Origin: Tomocerus qinae | Taxonomy: Eukaryota > Arthropoda > Collembola > Entomobryomorpha > Tomoceridae | Direction of reading: 5' to 3' | Assembly: GCA_020055645.1 (NCBI GenBank) | Contig: CM034548.1 | Coordinates: 23,094,701-23,158,700, forward strand | DNA length: 64,000 nt | In this document: piece by piece, positions 1 to 13,100 of the stretch | Layout of the letters: each line of letters starts with the position of its first letter | How positions within the stretch are numbered: position 1 is the first letter of the stretch | The notes under the pieces: model-generated | What the model saw: the letters and a program-made list of their open reading frames with translations, nothing else | Database searches by the model: none | What the model was told of the DNA's origin: nothing | Translations under genes and position numbers: made by a program

Positions 1-1427
1 AGTACTGTTTGCTCGAGATCTGTATACTTGCAATTTGTAGTAGGACTCAAGTAATTAGTCTGAGATAATTTATAGGGATAAGGTCGTTTTTAATTTGCAC
101 TTGAGTTGGAGCTAGTTTGTTTGTTTTCGTTTATCTTCTAACGTGCATGAAATCTTCAAGCATTTTTGATAAATGTTCCAAAAGTATCATACTAGGCTTA
201 CAGTTTATTTCATTTCATTATAAAGTAGGGCCGCATGTAGCAATACACATTCGTATAGTCTTTTACTGAGAAGTATGTTTTGGATAGTTTGGGTATTAGG
301 GTTATTTTGTTAATTAAATATTTACTTAAATCCACTTGTCCATTCTCATTTCTGTAGACCTTTCGATCTTGGTTCGTTTTTGTTTATTTTTGCAGGCTTT
401 CGTTTATAAACATTTCCTTTTGGTTCTTAAGTGTAACTTAATAGTCTAACAACTTGATACTAAACTCCTTTTTATTTTTTCTATGCTTCTCTTGTAAAAC
501 CGACAATCTTAATAACCTTAATGTACGCTGAATCTGTGGTTTCCAACCTGACTTGTTTTTTCTATGTCGCTGCTGCCTTGATTGTCCTTCTTCAAATTTC
601 TCTTCTCCAATGTTCTTCTCCAATCTTCATTCAGAATAAAGGATACATCCACAGCCAAAGTGTGCGGAAACTGATATGCATGTTTGTGTTCATTTTGAGT
701 TACAAACATCTGATTGATATAGTTCTGACTCCTAGTTGACTGCATTGTAGATACATGTTATGCTTCCATAGGGATAATTATGATCATTTCCATTAAGTTT
801 GTCGCCTTAGGTATGCATGTTCCTGTAGAGGTTTTTCTTTTCAGTATTCGTAAAAGTTCCTTAGTTGTATTTTCTTCGTCGTTATTTTGATTTGCTATGA
901 TTTATGGATAGGAATCTCATGAATTTTTACAATGGCAAATATTATTCTAAATTATCATAATTGAGATATAAAGATACAAATTTCATGACTTTATTTTCAC
1001 TATCCGTCAATTTTCCACTTTTCTCTTTCTCTATGCATAACTTATGTATTTTACATTATCTTTCGCAACAATAGCTGATGGTAACCTTAATACTCTATTT
1101 TTACCATTTGGGAATTAAAAAATTATTAATTAAGTATTTTATCTAGAACATAATTGTGAAGAAACAATGTTATGCACATATTCCTTCTTGTGATTAACAT
1201 TATAGTTTCAGACATTTACGCATAGGGATTCTGAATTTATGTACGTAAATGCCAGAATGTAAACCATAGCACGCTCCAGTAATGCCGCGTTTTGTTACAT
1301 GTCCCAAATTTGTGTATTTTTGAGTAGAAATTTCCCTGATTTGTTTAATGTAATATTGCCAAAAATTCTTGAAGTGCATGCTGAGTTTACAATGACAGTT
1401 TTTTAATGGGCGTTTTAATTTGCTTAG
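1..1427. other. No supported exon; probably intron of the SLK/STK10 gene
   Basis: The first supported coding exon of the kinase gene starts at 1428 after a splice acceptor, so this stretch is most likely the intron before it. It is AT-rich. Short open frames on both strands around 440-740 overlap each other, lack splice context and resemble no family I know. I see no repeat or RNA gene here. Confidence 0.5.
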
Positions 1428-4400
1428 GAACAGCGGTCCTCTCAATTAAATATGGATATAGCTACAGAATCAAGCGATCCTTCAGATGCAGGTAAACTTA
1501 ACATAAAAATTACCAAAAAATAATTGAGTTAATTAATTGTGATATTAATTTGTTATGATTGAATTCAGCAGTTCCTATGACCCCCTTGAACCCAAGTACA
1601 TTTGCAATACCCGAAACCCCACCTCAGTCCACTTCTAGTGTGGAGAAACGAGGGACTGAAATTCAAGAGGAAATTCAAGCTAAACGTACAAAGCAAAGTT
1701 CTCCTTCGTTACCGGAGAAGAAAGGGAAAGAGAAACGACCCGCTCCACGACCACCAACAGAAATCGAGGCGGATAAAGAAAAGGACAGTAGCAAAAGAAA
1801 TAGTTCAAATGTACCCGCAGTGAGCACCACGAATGGGCCGAATCCGGAAACGACGTCGGAATCGAGTACGTCTTCTGCTGCCGTAGTCCCCATTGAAACC
1901 GAACATTCCCTTGTACCTCAGTCAGATGTGAAAAACAAAGAGTCGTCCAAGTCTCAAGCGGATTCCACAGAGTTAAGACCTTCCAGTCCAATTGCAAAAC
2001 CGGAGGTCATACGTAGCGAACCCGTAGAAACCGTCGAAGTGGTCGATTCTCCCTCGAAACCTAAAGATAAGTTAAATCAGGAATCCGCGGAGATGACTCC
2101 GCCCGTGGAAATGAAATCCGAGGAGAATGTCAAGTCAGGGAAGAAAGCAAACAAGTCAAATAGTAACAAATCAAGTGCAAATGAATCCGTGGTTTCGAAG
2201 AGTGAAGGGAAGGAGCGGCCAAAATCTGGAAATGTGAGCGTGAATGAAGGAGTGGAAATCATCGCAGTTTCAAATGAAGCCAATGCAGACGGAAGTGACG
2301 CAACGCAAAAACAGTCCCAGAAGTCCCGAAAAACCCCTTCACCAAAATTGAATCATGCTAATAGTGTTCCGCCACTTCCAAGTCAAAATAAAAGTAATCA
2401 TAATGTTGTGTCGCTGCCATTGTCTTCTAAGTCGAAACCTCATAGCAATGATAGTTCAAATAATCGCCGAAAATCTTCACCGCAGGGAAAAGATGGAGTT
2501 ACCAATGTTAGTGTAGACTCTGGACGATCTTCGGAACGAGATTCTGCATCCTCTCGTGCTAAAAAAGGGTCATCAAAACCAAAATCAGACAAAAGGTTGG
2601 ACAAAACATTTAGTCTGCCTGAGACTGTAACTGTAGTTCCTATCTCGTCTTCTGAGCCTATAAGTGTAGTCAGTGTTAATAATGAAGAAGTTACAGTGCT
2701 AAGACACGATTCAATCCCCACAGTCGTCACCGTCAGTTCTAACCAAGACCAGCATCACTTACAAGAAGAGACTTCCGTGTCCATTGTCTCACCGTCCAGT
2801 GACCAGGTTTGTACAATTTATCTTTTATTAACTCGACAAGTTTGTCTTTCTCAATTATCTCCCGGGTATTTAAAGTAACTCTTTGCGTCTCTTAGGTTGT
2901 TGTTGTCGCTAATAGCACCAACAAAACTTGGCTCAGTTCTAATGATCTTCAGGAGGAAGGATCATTCCGTGTTGAAAATCAAACGGTAGCCACTCCGTCG
3001 TCAACCCCCAGCACTCTGGACAGAAGAACAACTAAAGGAAGGAAACTAGACGACAGTGAAGTTATTGTCTTTAGTCCTGCCACGTCTGAGCATATTCCTA
3101 GTAGTGATATTTATGAACAAAGTAAGATTTCTCAATATTTTTCTCATAAATTGTTTCAAAAATATCAAAAAGATTTGCAATTTTTTATAGCTTCTTTAAC
3201 TTTTTTTATCAACCCCCTAAATTGATATATTTTGTAGATCTTAATATCAGTCACATTTCCGTGGTCGCTGTGGGTGAAGACAGTCCAGACGTATGGTCAG
3301 CTTCCAAGAACAATATTAGTGCCGTTTTGGTACAACCACCGAATAACGGTAAGCTGTTTCCTTGCATTAAGTTATACTGTGCATTTGAAAGTAATATACT
3401 AATAATATGTAATTTGTTCTGTAGACGATGCACCGATATCAATTGTTGTTGAGGGTACAACAATTGAGTCAACCGACGTTGACACTGTTCCGGATATGAT
3501 GATGAAAAATCAGGAAAGATCCCGGGGCAATGCTGACTATCGACGGGGCAAAGCTGATGGTGGAAGTAGACCAATTTCTGATGGATACTACCTCAGCCAA
3601 AAATCTCATTATCCTCAGGTAATGCTCAAAAATTGAAAAAAAATTGATTGAAAATAGGAATAGGATTCACCCCATTTGTCCCGTTAATGAATTTGAATTA
3701 GCATGGAAATATTACCAACAATGAGTTTATTTTAAAATTATGTATTTTTAGCCGGATGGAGTTAAGAAGGACATCAAGAAAAGCAATAAGACAAATGTTT
3801 CAACTTCTTTGAAAGACATCCCATCAAAAATAAAAGACGAAAACGAAGCGTCCAGTGCGGCTAGTTTAGATAGAGCTGAGCGGCAGAAAAAGAATGCTTA
3901 CAATGGTCAAGTAGTACGTCCTGGTTCAGCAAAGCCTACACATTCTAGAAACAGGTACTTGTAGTTGCAGTCTTTATTTTAGTTAATGTTAAAAGATAAT
4001 TTTATAACTGAATTTGTCTAAATTCGGCAGTAATAATAAGCATGATATTATGTTTAGGTCGGACGCTGAGTCCGTTTCTACATCTGTTAGTCAAGATAGC
4101 AATAAAGAAAACCATGGGTCCACACCGTCACCGTCCAGTTCTACTGTAGCAGGGGATGACGAAGTTGTCCTGCGCCGTAAACCTGATGCAAAGGTAAAAC
4201 ACCAATAATCTATTATCCTACTTATTTAATATTATTTATTATTCTTAGATTTTTTAAAATTTTATTGCAATATGTCTTTGTAAATCTTATTGAACAGGAT
4301 CGAGCAAGGCTGAGAGAAGAGACCAATTTTAAGAAAAAGACTCGGAAACGTACACGTAAATTTGAAGTTGATGGAGTGATTGTGACCACTACGACTTCAA

Positions 4401-6529
4401 AAGTTGTTTACGGCGATGATGACGAATCAGTGACTAATTATCATTTGAACAGAAAGCAAGAGCTCCGAGAGTTTAAATTACTGCAAAAGCAGGAGCAAAA
4501 GCAGTGTCAAGATTTAACTTTTAAAGCTCATTTGGCATGTGAAGCTCAAGTAAGTCATTTAGGAGAATTCGTTGTCAAATAATACATTTAAAGTGAAGAA
4601 TCAATCTACATCTAAATTTATTTTTAAGGAAAAACGTTTTGAACAAGAAAAAATTAACGTAATTCGGATGTTTGAGACTGACATGGACAGCAAGGCAAGA
4701 CTGCAAAAACAACAGGTGGAAAAGACTGAGCAGACCCAAGAAAATGACCTTCGTCAAATGTCAAAGAAAATTCGTTCAGACCAAGTAAGTGGCCATTTCA
4801 ACCTTACTTCATTGCCTAAAGTTTATTGTAAATTGTTTTATAATATTGTTAATATTCTACCTAATAAAACGCGTTTGTATAGGAAAAAGAAATGCGATTA
4901 TTCCGAGAAGGCTTAAAGCAAGAATTGAAGTTATTAAAGCAGGAAGTCGATGAAATGCCAAAGGACCAAAGGAAAAATGCGTGGAGAAATAAAAAGGAAC
5001 ATCTTGATAGAGATCAACACGACAGAGTATATAAATCTTCCTTTTGAATTACTAATATTCCCTACCTTTTTAACTATTTCAATGCAATATATTTAAAATA
5101 TTGTGCTTTTTTAGGAAAAACAGTTTTTGGAAAAGCTCAACGAAAGTCACGACTCACGAATGAAACGAGAAAACGAAATCCATCGATCACAGATAGCTAA
5201 AATGGAAAGGCATTATCTAGAGCAGCGGCATGATGTAAGTATTTACTTTCCTATACCATTTCTCACTATCAAAAACTGGCAATTCCAATTCATTTACGCG
5301 CTATAAAATTAGTTTTGTTTAACTTTTAAAGCAAAAGCAAACGTTCTTATCATATTCATTTGTCGTATATAGAGAATTCGTCGACATAATAAAGCATTGT
5401 GGGACACTGAAGAAGCACACATGAAAGAACGCCATCAACTAAAGAAACGGCAGATTAAGGAGAGCTTCAATCTTCAACGTCATCAGGTAATTTTTAGAAC
5501 GATATATATATTTGGATCAGCAAATTGTATCCTAATAAAGATGTTCTGCTGGTCAAGTCAAATGTTCCATTTTTCTAGTAGACCTTTTTCTATATGGAAA
5601 TGGTGTGATTTAATATTTGCATGGTTTATTACAGATGTTAATTCGTCATGAGAAAGAGTTAGAACATCATCGACGAGTGAGCGGACGACGAGAAGAAGAG
5701 TTGATTAAACGTCATGCTGCTGAGAAACGTGCATTACCAAAACGAATCCGCAGCGAAATGAAAGTGAGAGAACAGATGTTCAGGGAATCACTCCGCATTC
5801 ATGCTCCTGGCTCTACGCCTGCAACTGGCCCTGAAGATGAAAAAGAGAAGCTTAGAAAGGTTATTTTCACTATGAGCATAATCTTAATTTTCATTGCATG
5901 CACTCGAGAAAATAAATTATAATTTATATTTTTAAAATAGTTTCAAGAACAAGAAAAGAAGAAATATAAAGCTGAACAGCAACGTCTGGACGACAAGCAT
6001 GCCCGGCAATTGGAGGAAACTCGAGGAAATTCTGAAGCTGCGAAACGAGAGTTGGAGCAGTTGCAGAATGAAAAACGTAAGAATGAAATTGCATGTCTAT
6101 GAATTTAATACTAGCAATGAATGATCATGAATCTAATAAGCTATGACATTTGAATGAATAGGAGCCTTGCTGACTCAGCATGAAGATATGAAAATCAAGG
6201 AGCTAGATGAAATGTGTGCTCTAGCTTTGAGAAACTTCAAATCGGAAATTCCTCCAAAACTGGAGGTAAGAATTGATAATTAAGGATAATATGAAAGGTA
6301 TATTTAATATCTGTTTGGAATGGGTTGTTAATTCTATTTTGTTGATGAGCAGAAATTGGAAAGTGATTTTATGAACCAAATTATGGAACAAAGACGATTT
6401 TATGGCGACATGTCCGTCAGTGAAATTTCAGAATCCGTGTCAATGCAAAGCAACAGTGTGTCTTTTCATTCTGAGAGCTCGACTCCTTTACCCACTAGTT
6501 CTTACTCAAGTCTGGAATCGGAGACATAA
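1428..6529 (+). CDS. SLK: SLK/STK10 (Slik-type) Ste20 kinase, C-terminal part, 16 exons, 5' end outside window
   Basis: Ste20-family kinases of the SLK/LOK group act at the cell cortex, phosphorylating ERM proteins (family knowledge). Exons: 1428-1491, 1569-2806, 2896-3121, 3238-3348, 3425-3618, 3752-3954, 4031-4193, 4298-4549, 4629-4784, 4883-5026, 5115-5234, 5373-5486, 5635-5859, 5941-6076, 6162-6265, 6353-6529. All junctions are GT-AG with consistent phases and give 1208 residues ending at TAA 6527-6529. Residues 1-730 form a disordered Ser/Lys/Glu-rich linker. About 735-1190 is the coiled-coil PKK region: it opens with a KRTRKFEVDGVIVTTTTSK signature and contains ALPKRIRSEMK and KELDEMCALAL, which match SLK/STK10. 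The kinase domain is not in the window and must lie upstream. The final 40 residues are Ser-rich. Identification is strong; the first exon and the link to the missing kinase domain are inferred. Confidence 0.93.
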
Positions 6530-9500
6530 TCACATCCACCAGTGCCTAACCGAAAAGAATGTAAAATTTTTACAATTGTATTGTACTGTTTCTATTGCTA
6601 CGCGTCTAATTAATTAAGCACTGTTAGTTGAAGGTAATTAAAATTACATAGGGTGGAAAATGATCGTGCGTTAATAGTAACCAAGTCTGCTGTTAACTGC
6701 TCGATAGTAAAAATGATTTAGTCCTTTGTTACAAACGACTTAACTTGTAGATAACAATTATAGCAATAGGTAGTTAGTAGACTAATTATTATTACTCGCT
6801 GTTGTTATTATCCGTGTTTGTAATTTACTGTTTTTTTAGACTAGTGCTGATTTTTTTGTTCATATGCTTTTGCATTGAAAATGTCAACGTTTTTGACGTT
6901 TGATCATTATAATGGTATTGCTCTATGTTGGTATATAATATATTTATTAGTTAGCTATACTTGTGTCGTTACTTACAAATCATTACATTTATTTAATTAA
7001 ATGCGTCGGTATTCATTAATTGCAAGCAAGTGTTTAATTATGTTTAAATTTTAAATCTCCAGCCTGTTTAGTTTACTCAAGATAATTTATTACAAAGAAT
7101 CCAATAATGTTTCTGCTCCAGTCTAATTAAATATATCAGTAGAATAGTAACAACTAATTGTTAATTCTGGGGACATGAGACGACTGGAGTTGATGAAAAC
7201 AAGTCCAAAATGTCTACAAGTCTCCATGCTCCATAGTGCCTTTATTTTTCACATTTGCTGTTTGAAGACGTGGAACGTCCACATTTACAATGGTGTTGTG
7301 CTATAATTGGCTGTTGTGACTGTGAATCTACTATTTAATAGTTGACTACCAATCCTCTTTGCAGTGGACGTCGATGTGGCAGAAACATCATCTTATTAAC
7401 CGAAGCTGATACGTAGCAGATTGGTACACACTACAGTTCATAATATCTTCTTACGTGCCAAAAGCCAAAGCGAGTTCAACTCACTTGGGAAACTTCTGTG
7501 TTATTGTATAATTTTAAATGACTTCATTTGTTTCGATTCCAATTCACAAATTGTTTCTCCTTTATTGTTTTATTGTACATGTCCATAGTGTATTTTATTG
7601 TTAGACGATTGTGCAATAGGTAGCATTAGCAGGCTATTTTTCCACTAACAAGTTTAATATCAATATTACATTACTATAAATGTCAACTATACTTTAACAA
7701 CTAACAGAACCACTAACATTTTTGATAATAATTACAATTAACTATCAATAGCCTTTAGATGAATTAAAATGTTAAGTAATTTATGTTCACATAATAAGAA
7801 GATAGTTCAGAATATTATTTATTGCATCCCACCATCCAATTATTCATTAGTAATCATACTTTTGCATTTTACTTATAACTTGCTTTTAAAATTTTCCATA
7901 CTTTTTCTTGATTGGGTGTATTTCATTTTCTTAGACCCCAACCAGTTATGATCTATCAAATCCCAGTCAAGTGCATTTAAAAATAGAGAAATCTTATATT
8001 TTCCCTTTTTATGGAGATGCTAGATTTTGACCAATATATACATTTCAATGTGATAGTAATACTTTTCGTAGTTCTATATAGCTAATACATGCAGATATCT
8101 ATAAATCTATAGCAAGAAATCTTCGAAATACTTCGGGCCAAGTTTTGTGAATACAGAAATACATAATTTCACGCAGCCTCGTAAATGCTGTTCCGATGGC
8201 TCTTAAAGCGATTTTCAGCAATAAATTTTCGTTAGATTTGAAATAAACATTCGCAATTTGAATAATTATTCGCACCGACTATCTTATCGCCGTTTTATTG
8301 ATCAGAGGTCAAAAATCTGACAATGGAAATCATTTTCATAAGTACATTGTATTACTGATTGTCTGTTTAACTGTAGATACTGGCAAAATCCATTTCTACC
8401 CTTTCATGTATATTAAAATTAGCTTTTGTCTTTTTAGCAATGTGAATGCTGAACGATAACGAGGTATTTGTAAGCAAAATAAAATGTTATGGAGTTAAGT
8501 TAATACACAAATAAAAGAAAGAAGCTACATACATGTATATGGAATTACGTCTTCGTATAGCATACCCTAGTGCCAACCTAATACGCATTAGGAGAAATAA
8601 TAGTATGTGAGAATGCCAATGTTTATAAAACAACTTAGCCAAATATGTCTTTTATTACAATAGTAGATGCACAGCGCTAATGTGACAAATATTTATTTTA
8701 GCTATAGTTTACAGAATCGCTAAACATTTCACGCATAAATGCTAACTCGAAATTTTGCTTAATGCTAACAATTCTAATAATTGAAAAGGATTAATAATTT
8801 GGAGACAAAATCAGTGACAGGCGGACGCAATACGAAAACATTTAAATTTCACACGTTTTACTGAAAATATATTACGGATACTATTACATATTAAGCTATT
8901 TGACACGTACGAAATTATAATGTAAAGAAAGTTTCATATTTGTTTAGTAGAGATAACTGATACGCTTTCAATTGCCTTGTTTTTCTTCATTAATTCTCCC
9001 ATCCACGATAGTAACAAGTGTAACCACCCACTCAATTTGCAATTATTTATTTTTCGTTGAATTAATTCCGTTCATGTTTTATTGTAGGAAAGTTGTAGGA
9101 ATATTTATTTCGAATTGTCACCACACGAACAATATGTCCTTAAGGAATGTTGATTTGATTCCTGGTAAATCGGCTCTATAAATTATCTTGTCACAGAATT
9201 GCAAATTTTTTATATCATTTTCCCAAAGTTTTTTTATAGTTTCTTATGACTTAATGATTGACATTCGTAAGGCAATTTAATATTTTATGAAAGTACATAT
9301 TTTGTATGATCATAAGTAAAAGCCGATATATTATGGATTAAAAACGTGTCAGAATATACTATATTTAGGTATAACATTACAATGAGAGAACGATAATAAG
9401 AATCCGATCTGGAATCAGTAAAAATACAAACATTCTTTCAATTAACCCATTCAAGAAAATCGTACATCCACATCAACTACTCATACCGCATAACTTGAGG

Positions 9501-10156
9501 ACAATAACAACTTATTATTATTATTTCAACTTCAAACCTTCAGACTCCATTACTGACCTAACAAATCATTATGACAGTAGTAGATACGTTATAATTGTCC
9601 AACTTAAGAAAACCAACATAATATTAAAGGAAAACAACGAGAAAAAATTTTATACGAAATTTAGCACACTAAATGAAAAAGAATTTCCAAGTAATTCAAA
9701 CCTTAATCTTATGACAATTAATAAACAAAATAAAGTACTCAGAATTCATTCACTCAGAAAAATAAATGTAATTTTTGATTTGCCCCAGTATAAAGTATTT
9801 TTTGATTTTCTAGAGTTTCCTTTTCATTGATCATTATTTATGGTACCAAAGAATAAGCTATGATTTAAATTAGAAAAATTATTTTTCTTCTATTTCTAGA
9901 ATCCGTGCTAGAAATAAGTTATCCATGCACTCATCAAAATGGAAACAATTATCATAACTACAATTACAATAATTAACACTAACAGTTTTGAAAAACGCTT
10001 TCTAATTCTAACAATGAAAGTGCTGAGAATGCTTAAAAACATTTACATTCAGCATGTTTACTTTTTAAGCCAATTAAAAAAATTTTATCTACACACACTA
10101 AAACTGTCGTTGACGTTTTCCGGAGATTGTTGGATTAATGTAGGTTTGCATGTACT
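6530..10156. other. 3' UTR of the SLK gene and intergenic DNA
   Basis: AT-rich sequence between the SLK stop codon and the stop codon of the minus-strand gene starting at 10157, so the two genes are convergent. The first part should be the SLK 3' UTR, but I could not choose one polyadenylation signal. Short frames such as 7769-7951 and 9495-9830 are compositionally AT-driven and have no splice context. No RNA gene, repeat array or transposon was recognised. Confidence 0.5.
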
Positions 10157-13100
10157 TTACATGGATGTTGGGGACCAGAAGTTAAGTTCTCGCAGTTCAG
10201 ATGGGCGGGGAACATAGCGAACAGTTTTCTTCAAAGATTGGGCATTCGGTTGTGGTTGAACTTCCACCTTAGCCTCGTACAGGATATTTCGACGATTTAC
10301 ATCCTGCTCATTCTAAAAAACGGCACAATACATTTTACATAAGAAATACTAAGAATTGATGAACAATTGATGTTTATAACATTGGGAATTTATTCATAAT
10401 AATAATAACATGCCAATGACCCAATAGTGGCACTGACACTTGTATTTGGCATTGTGTCAATGACATTGGCAGGTTGTAATTAATTAATTACGATAAGATA
10501 AAAATTGTATGAAGGGTACTTACAGCAGGACGAAAGAGCCAACTGCCAGATGAATTGGACGCTGGACCTCCGGTGAAAAATGGGTTTCCAGATCTCCGAC
10601 TCACCTTTAAATTTACGATAAAAATAATGCACAATTTTCGTAAAGCTTTATACATTCATCAGTTCATAAATTTCCCATTAAGGTTTTCTGCAAATGCCCC
10701 ACGCCCAATCCCACGTGCAGCAATCGATTTATTTTACCCTTCAAGGACAAATTACAAATATAGAGTACATGACAAATATTTATTACGTAATGTATTACAC
10801 TCATTTACTCTCGTGCAGAATCCCATATTATATTATTATTTGTTTTTTAGAGTAAAATAAAAGAAACCGTGCTACTATCATTAAGAAGTGCAGCATGACC
10901 AGAGTTGTATAATAAATACTAATGAAGACCCGTATTGTCAGATTACCATTCATCTTTATTTTCAAATTACTTCCTTGTAGTAATTTGGGTAAGTGGATTA
11001 TCTGACTAAAGTATTCATCTGGTTTTCATACACATGACACTGTACTGACGTAACGGGCAATAAACGTCACACATTTTTACAGATTCATCCCTCTGACTCC
11101 TCTCCAATCAGGCTGCCCTATTATCATTTTATCACGGCCACCGTCTAATCTGCGCCGTTTTTAGACACGGCTCAACGACGGAGATTCTATTTTGTTTTCC
11201 TCGTACACATGTGCTAATAAGTAGTCGTCAGGTAAAGCTATGGCATTCAAGGTATTTAATGTATGCAGTGTACTCTGTGCAAAAAGTTATTTTTACCAAC
11301 TCTATTGCTATACACTTAGTAGTTTATATGTCTTCTTGCTATTAGTTAATATATTATTTGTTATCCATGTTTTTTCATGCTTCCAGCTTTTGTTACGTAA
11401 TATCCACGATAAATATTTAACTCAACACCCAAATGCTACGGTAAAAATTAATAGCTGCAATAACATGGAGCTAAAAATAACTTATTCAATCGGGATTTTG
11501 AGTTTACCGTAACAAAAGCTACCCCAATCATTTTTCTACAACAAAGAAAAAGCAAATCATAATATCTAAACTATGCAAACAAGCACAAATAATATTTCCA
11601 GTTTTCTTAATATGTATTTATTAAATCATAGTACCCTTTCAGTGTGTTCACACACCAAAAGGACTCTTTCTTTGTGTGGTGGATTTAGACATAAAAACTC
11701 ATTGTATTTGAGTTATGGCTATTATATACGGACAAGGTAAATTGGGTTCATTAGTGTATAAATCATCAATAGGTAATAAAAACACACTTTCATGCAGATT
11801 CAATAAAATGTATCGTACATTTGGAAAATATATTGTGGTGAGAGTGATGACCAATGATAATAAAAAACTTTGAGAAAGGTGATATTTGAATTGTGTAAGT
11901 TATGAAAGTAATAAAATTACATCATTTCAAATATTGAATAACGTAGAAAATTTAAAAATCGAAAACATGTTTCGTAACAGCAAAGAATTTATATTGTGGT
12001 ATTATTATATTTTTTAGCACTTTCGATGAGCGCTTAAAATACGTAGAAAAATAATACATGAAATATATATTTTTGACAACGCGAAAATGTAAAATATCTT
12101 GATGGAGCATTTGAGGACAAATAAAATTCTATGGAAAACTAACTTATGACTACATAAATAAGGTAACATAGCAAAACTGAAAAACACATGCAAAGGTAAT
12201 AATAAAGCAGGTGAGATCATTCATTTGGACTTCGACATAGAAGCTATGCACTGTTGTAAGTATAGGCGCTTATGAGTATATACCCCAGAAAGAGTAACAT
12301 AAAGTAAATGCATTCACGTTCACGTCCCGTCGTTGTTCATACAAAACATGTAATAGCATCTTGGCGCTGAACTGGTTAGTATTAATAGAGTAATAATTAT
12401 AGTAATTTGGTAGTACTAAGTAAGAGACTAGGACAGAGGGTGTTGACTAGAAAACAGTAGACGGGGGGACATTGAGACGCAGAGCAGACAGTGTACAACG
12501 CTGGCATCCAAAATGTGCTCCAGGTTAAAATAATTCCTGAAAATAAGAACCTGGGGTGAGCAGGTAGGAGTGATTGCCGGTGTAGAGCAAGGAGTCACAT
12601 CTGGAGTGCATGGAACTGACCAATTTCCAGTGAATTTGTCAACTAATCGCTTAGAGCCTCCTTCATCAGTAAAGATCTGAAATGGATTTTAAAGTAATAA
12701 AAGTCTGTTTTAGACTCAATTTGAACAGATTTAAATGTGTCTGTAGGTACAGGGTAGTAGTATGTTAGATCGGGTTGGGAATGGGATGCCACACGCAGAG
12801 AAAATGTCTCATCCTTCTCCACAAAACTGACATGATGAAATAGTTGCGACGATTCTGGTGTCCATTTGTGATTGTAGGATCTCTATACACTTGCTAACGA
12901 ACGATGCAGATAGGGAGGAGAGTGAACTTTAGAGTATGTATGTACATCTAGGCATGTATTATTTACAAGTGCCTTGCTGCACAGGTAGATGATTGGCAAA
13001 TGGAGCTTCAAAAAAGCCAGTTATAGCAACTTTGCAGATAAACGTCTAGCAGAAGAGTCTACAGCGTTAAAAACTGAAAGCAACGATAAAGCAAAGTACA

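Noticed and set aside
438..745. Overlapping frames on both strands near the window start, one with a hydrophobic stretch
   Set aside because: No splice sites connect them to the SLK exons, they overlap each other on opposite strands, and no family similarity is apparent.
1675..2730. Several minus-strand open frames opposite the large SLK linker exon
   Set aside because: They are antisense shadows of a Ser/Lys-rich coding exon whose plus-strand frame is confirmed by splice phase on both sides.
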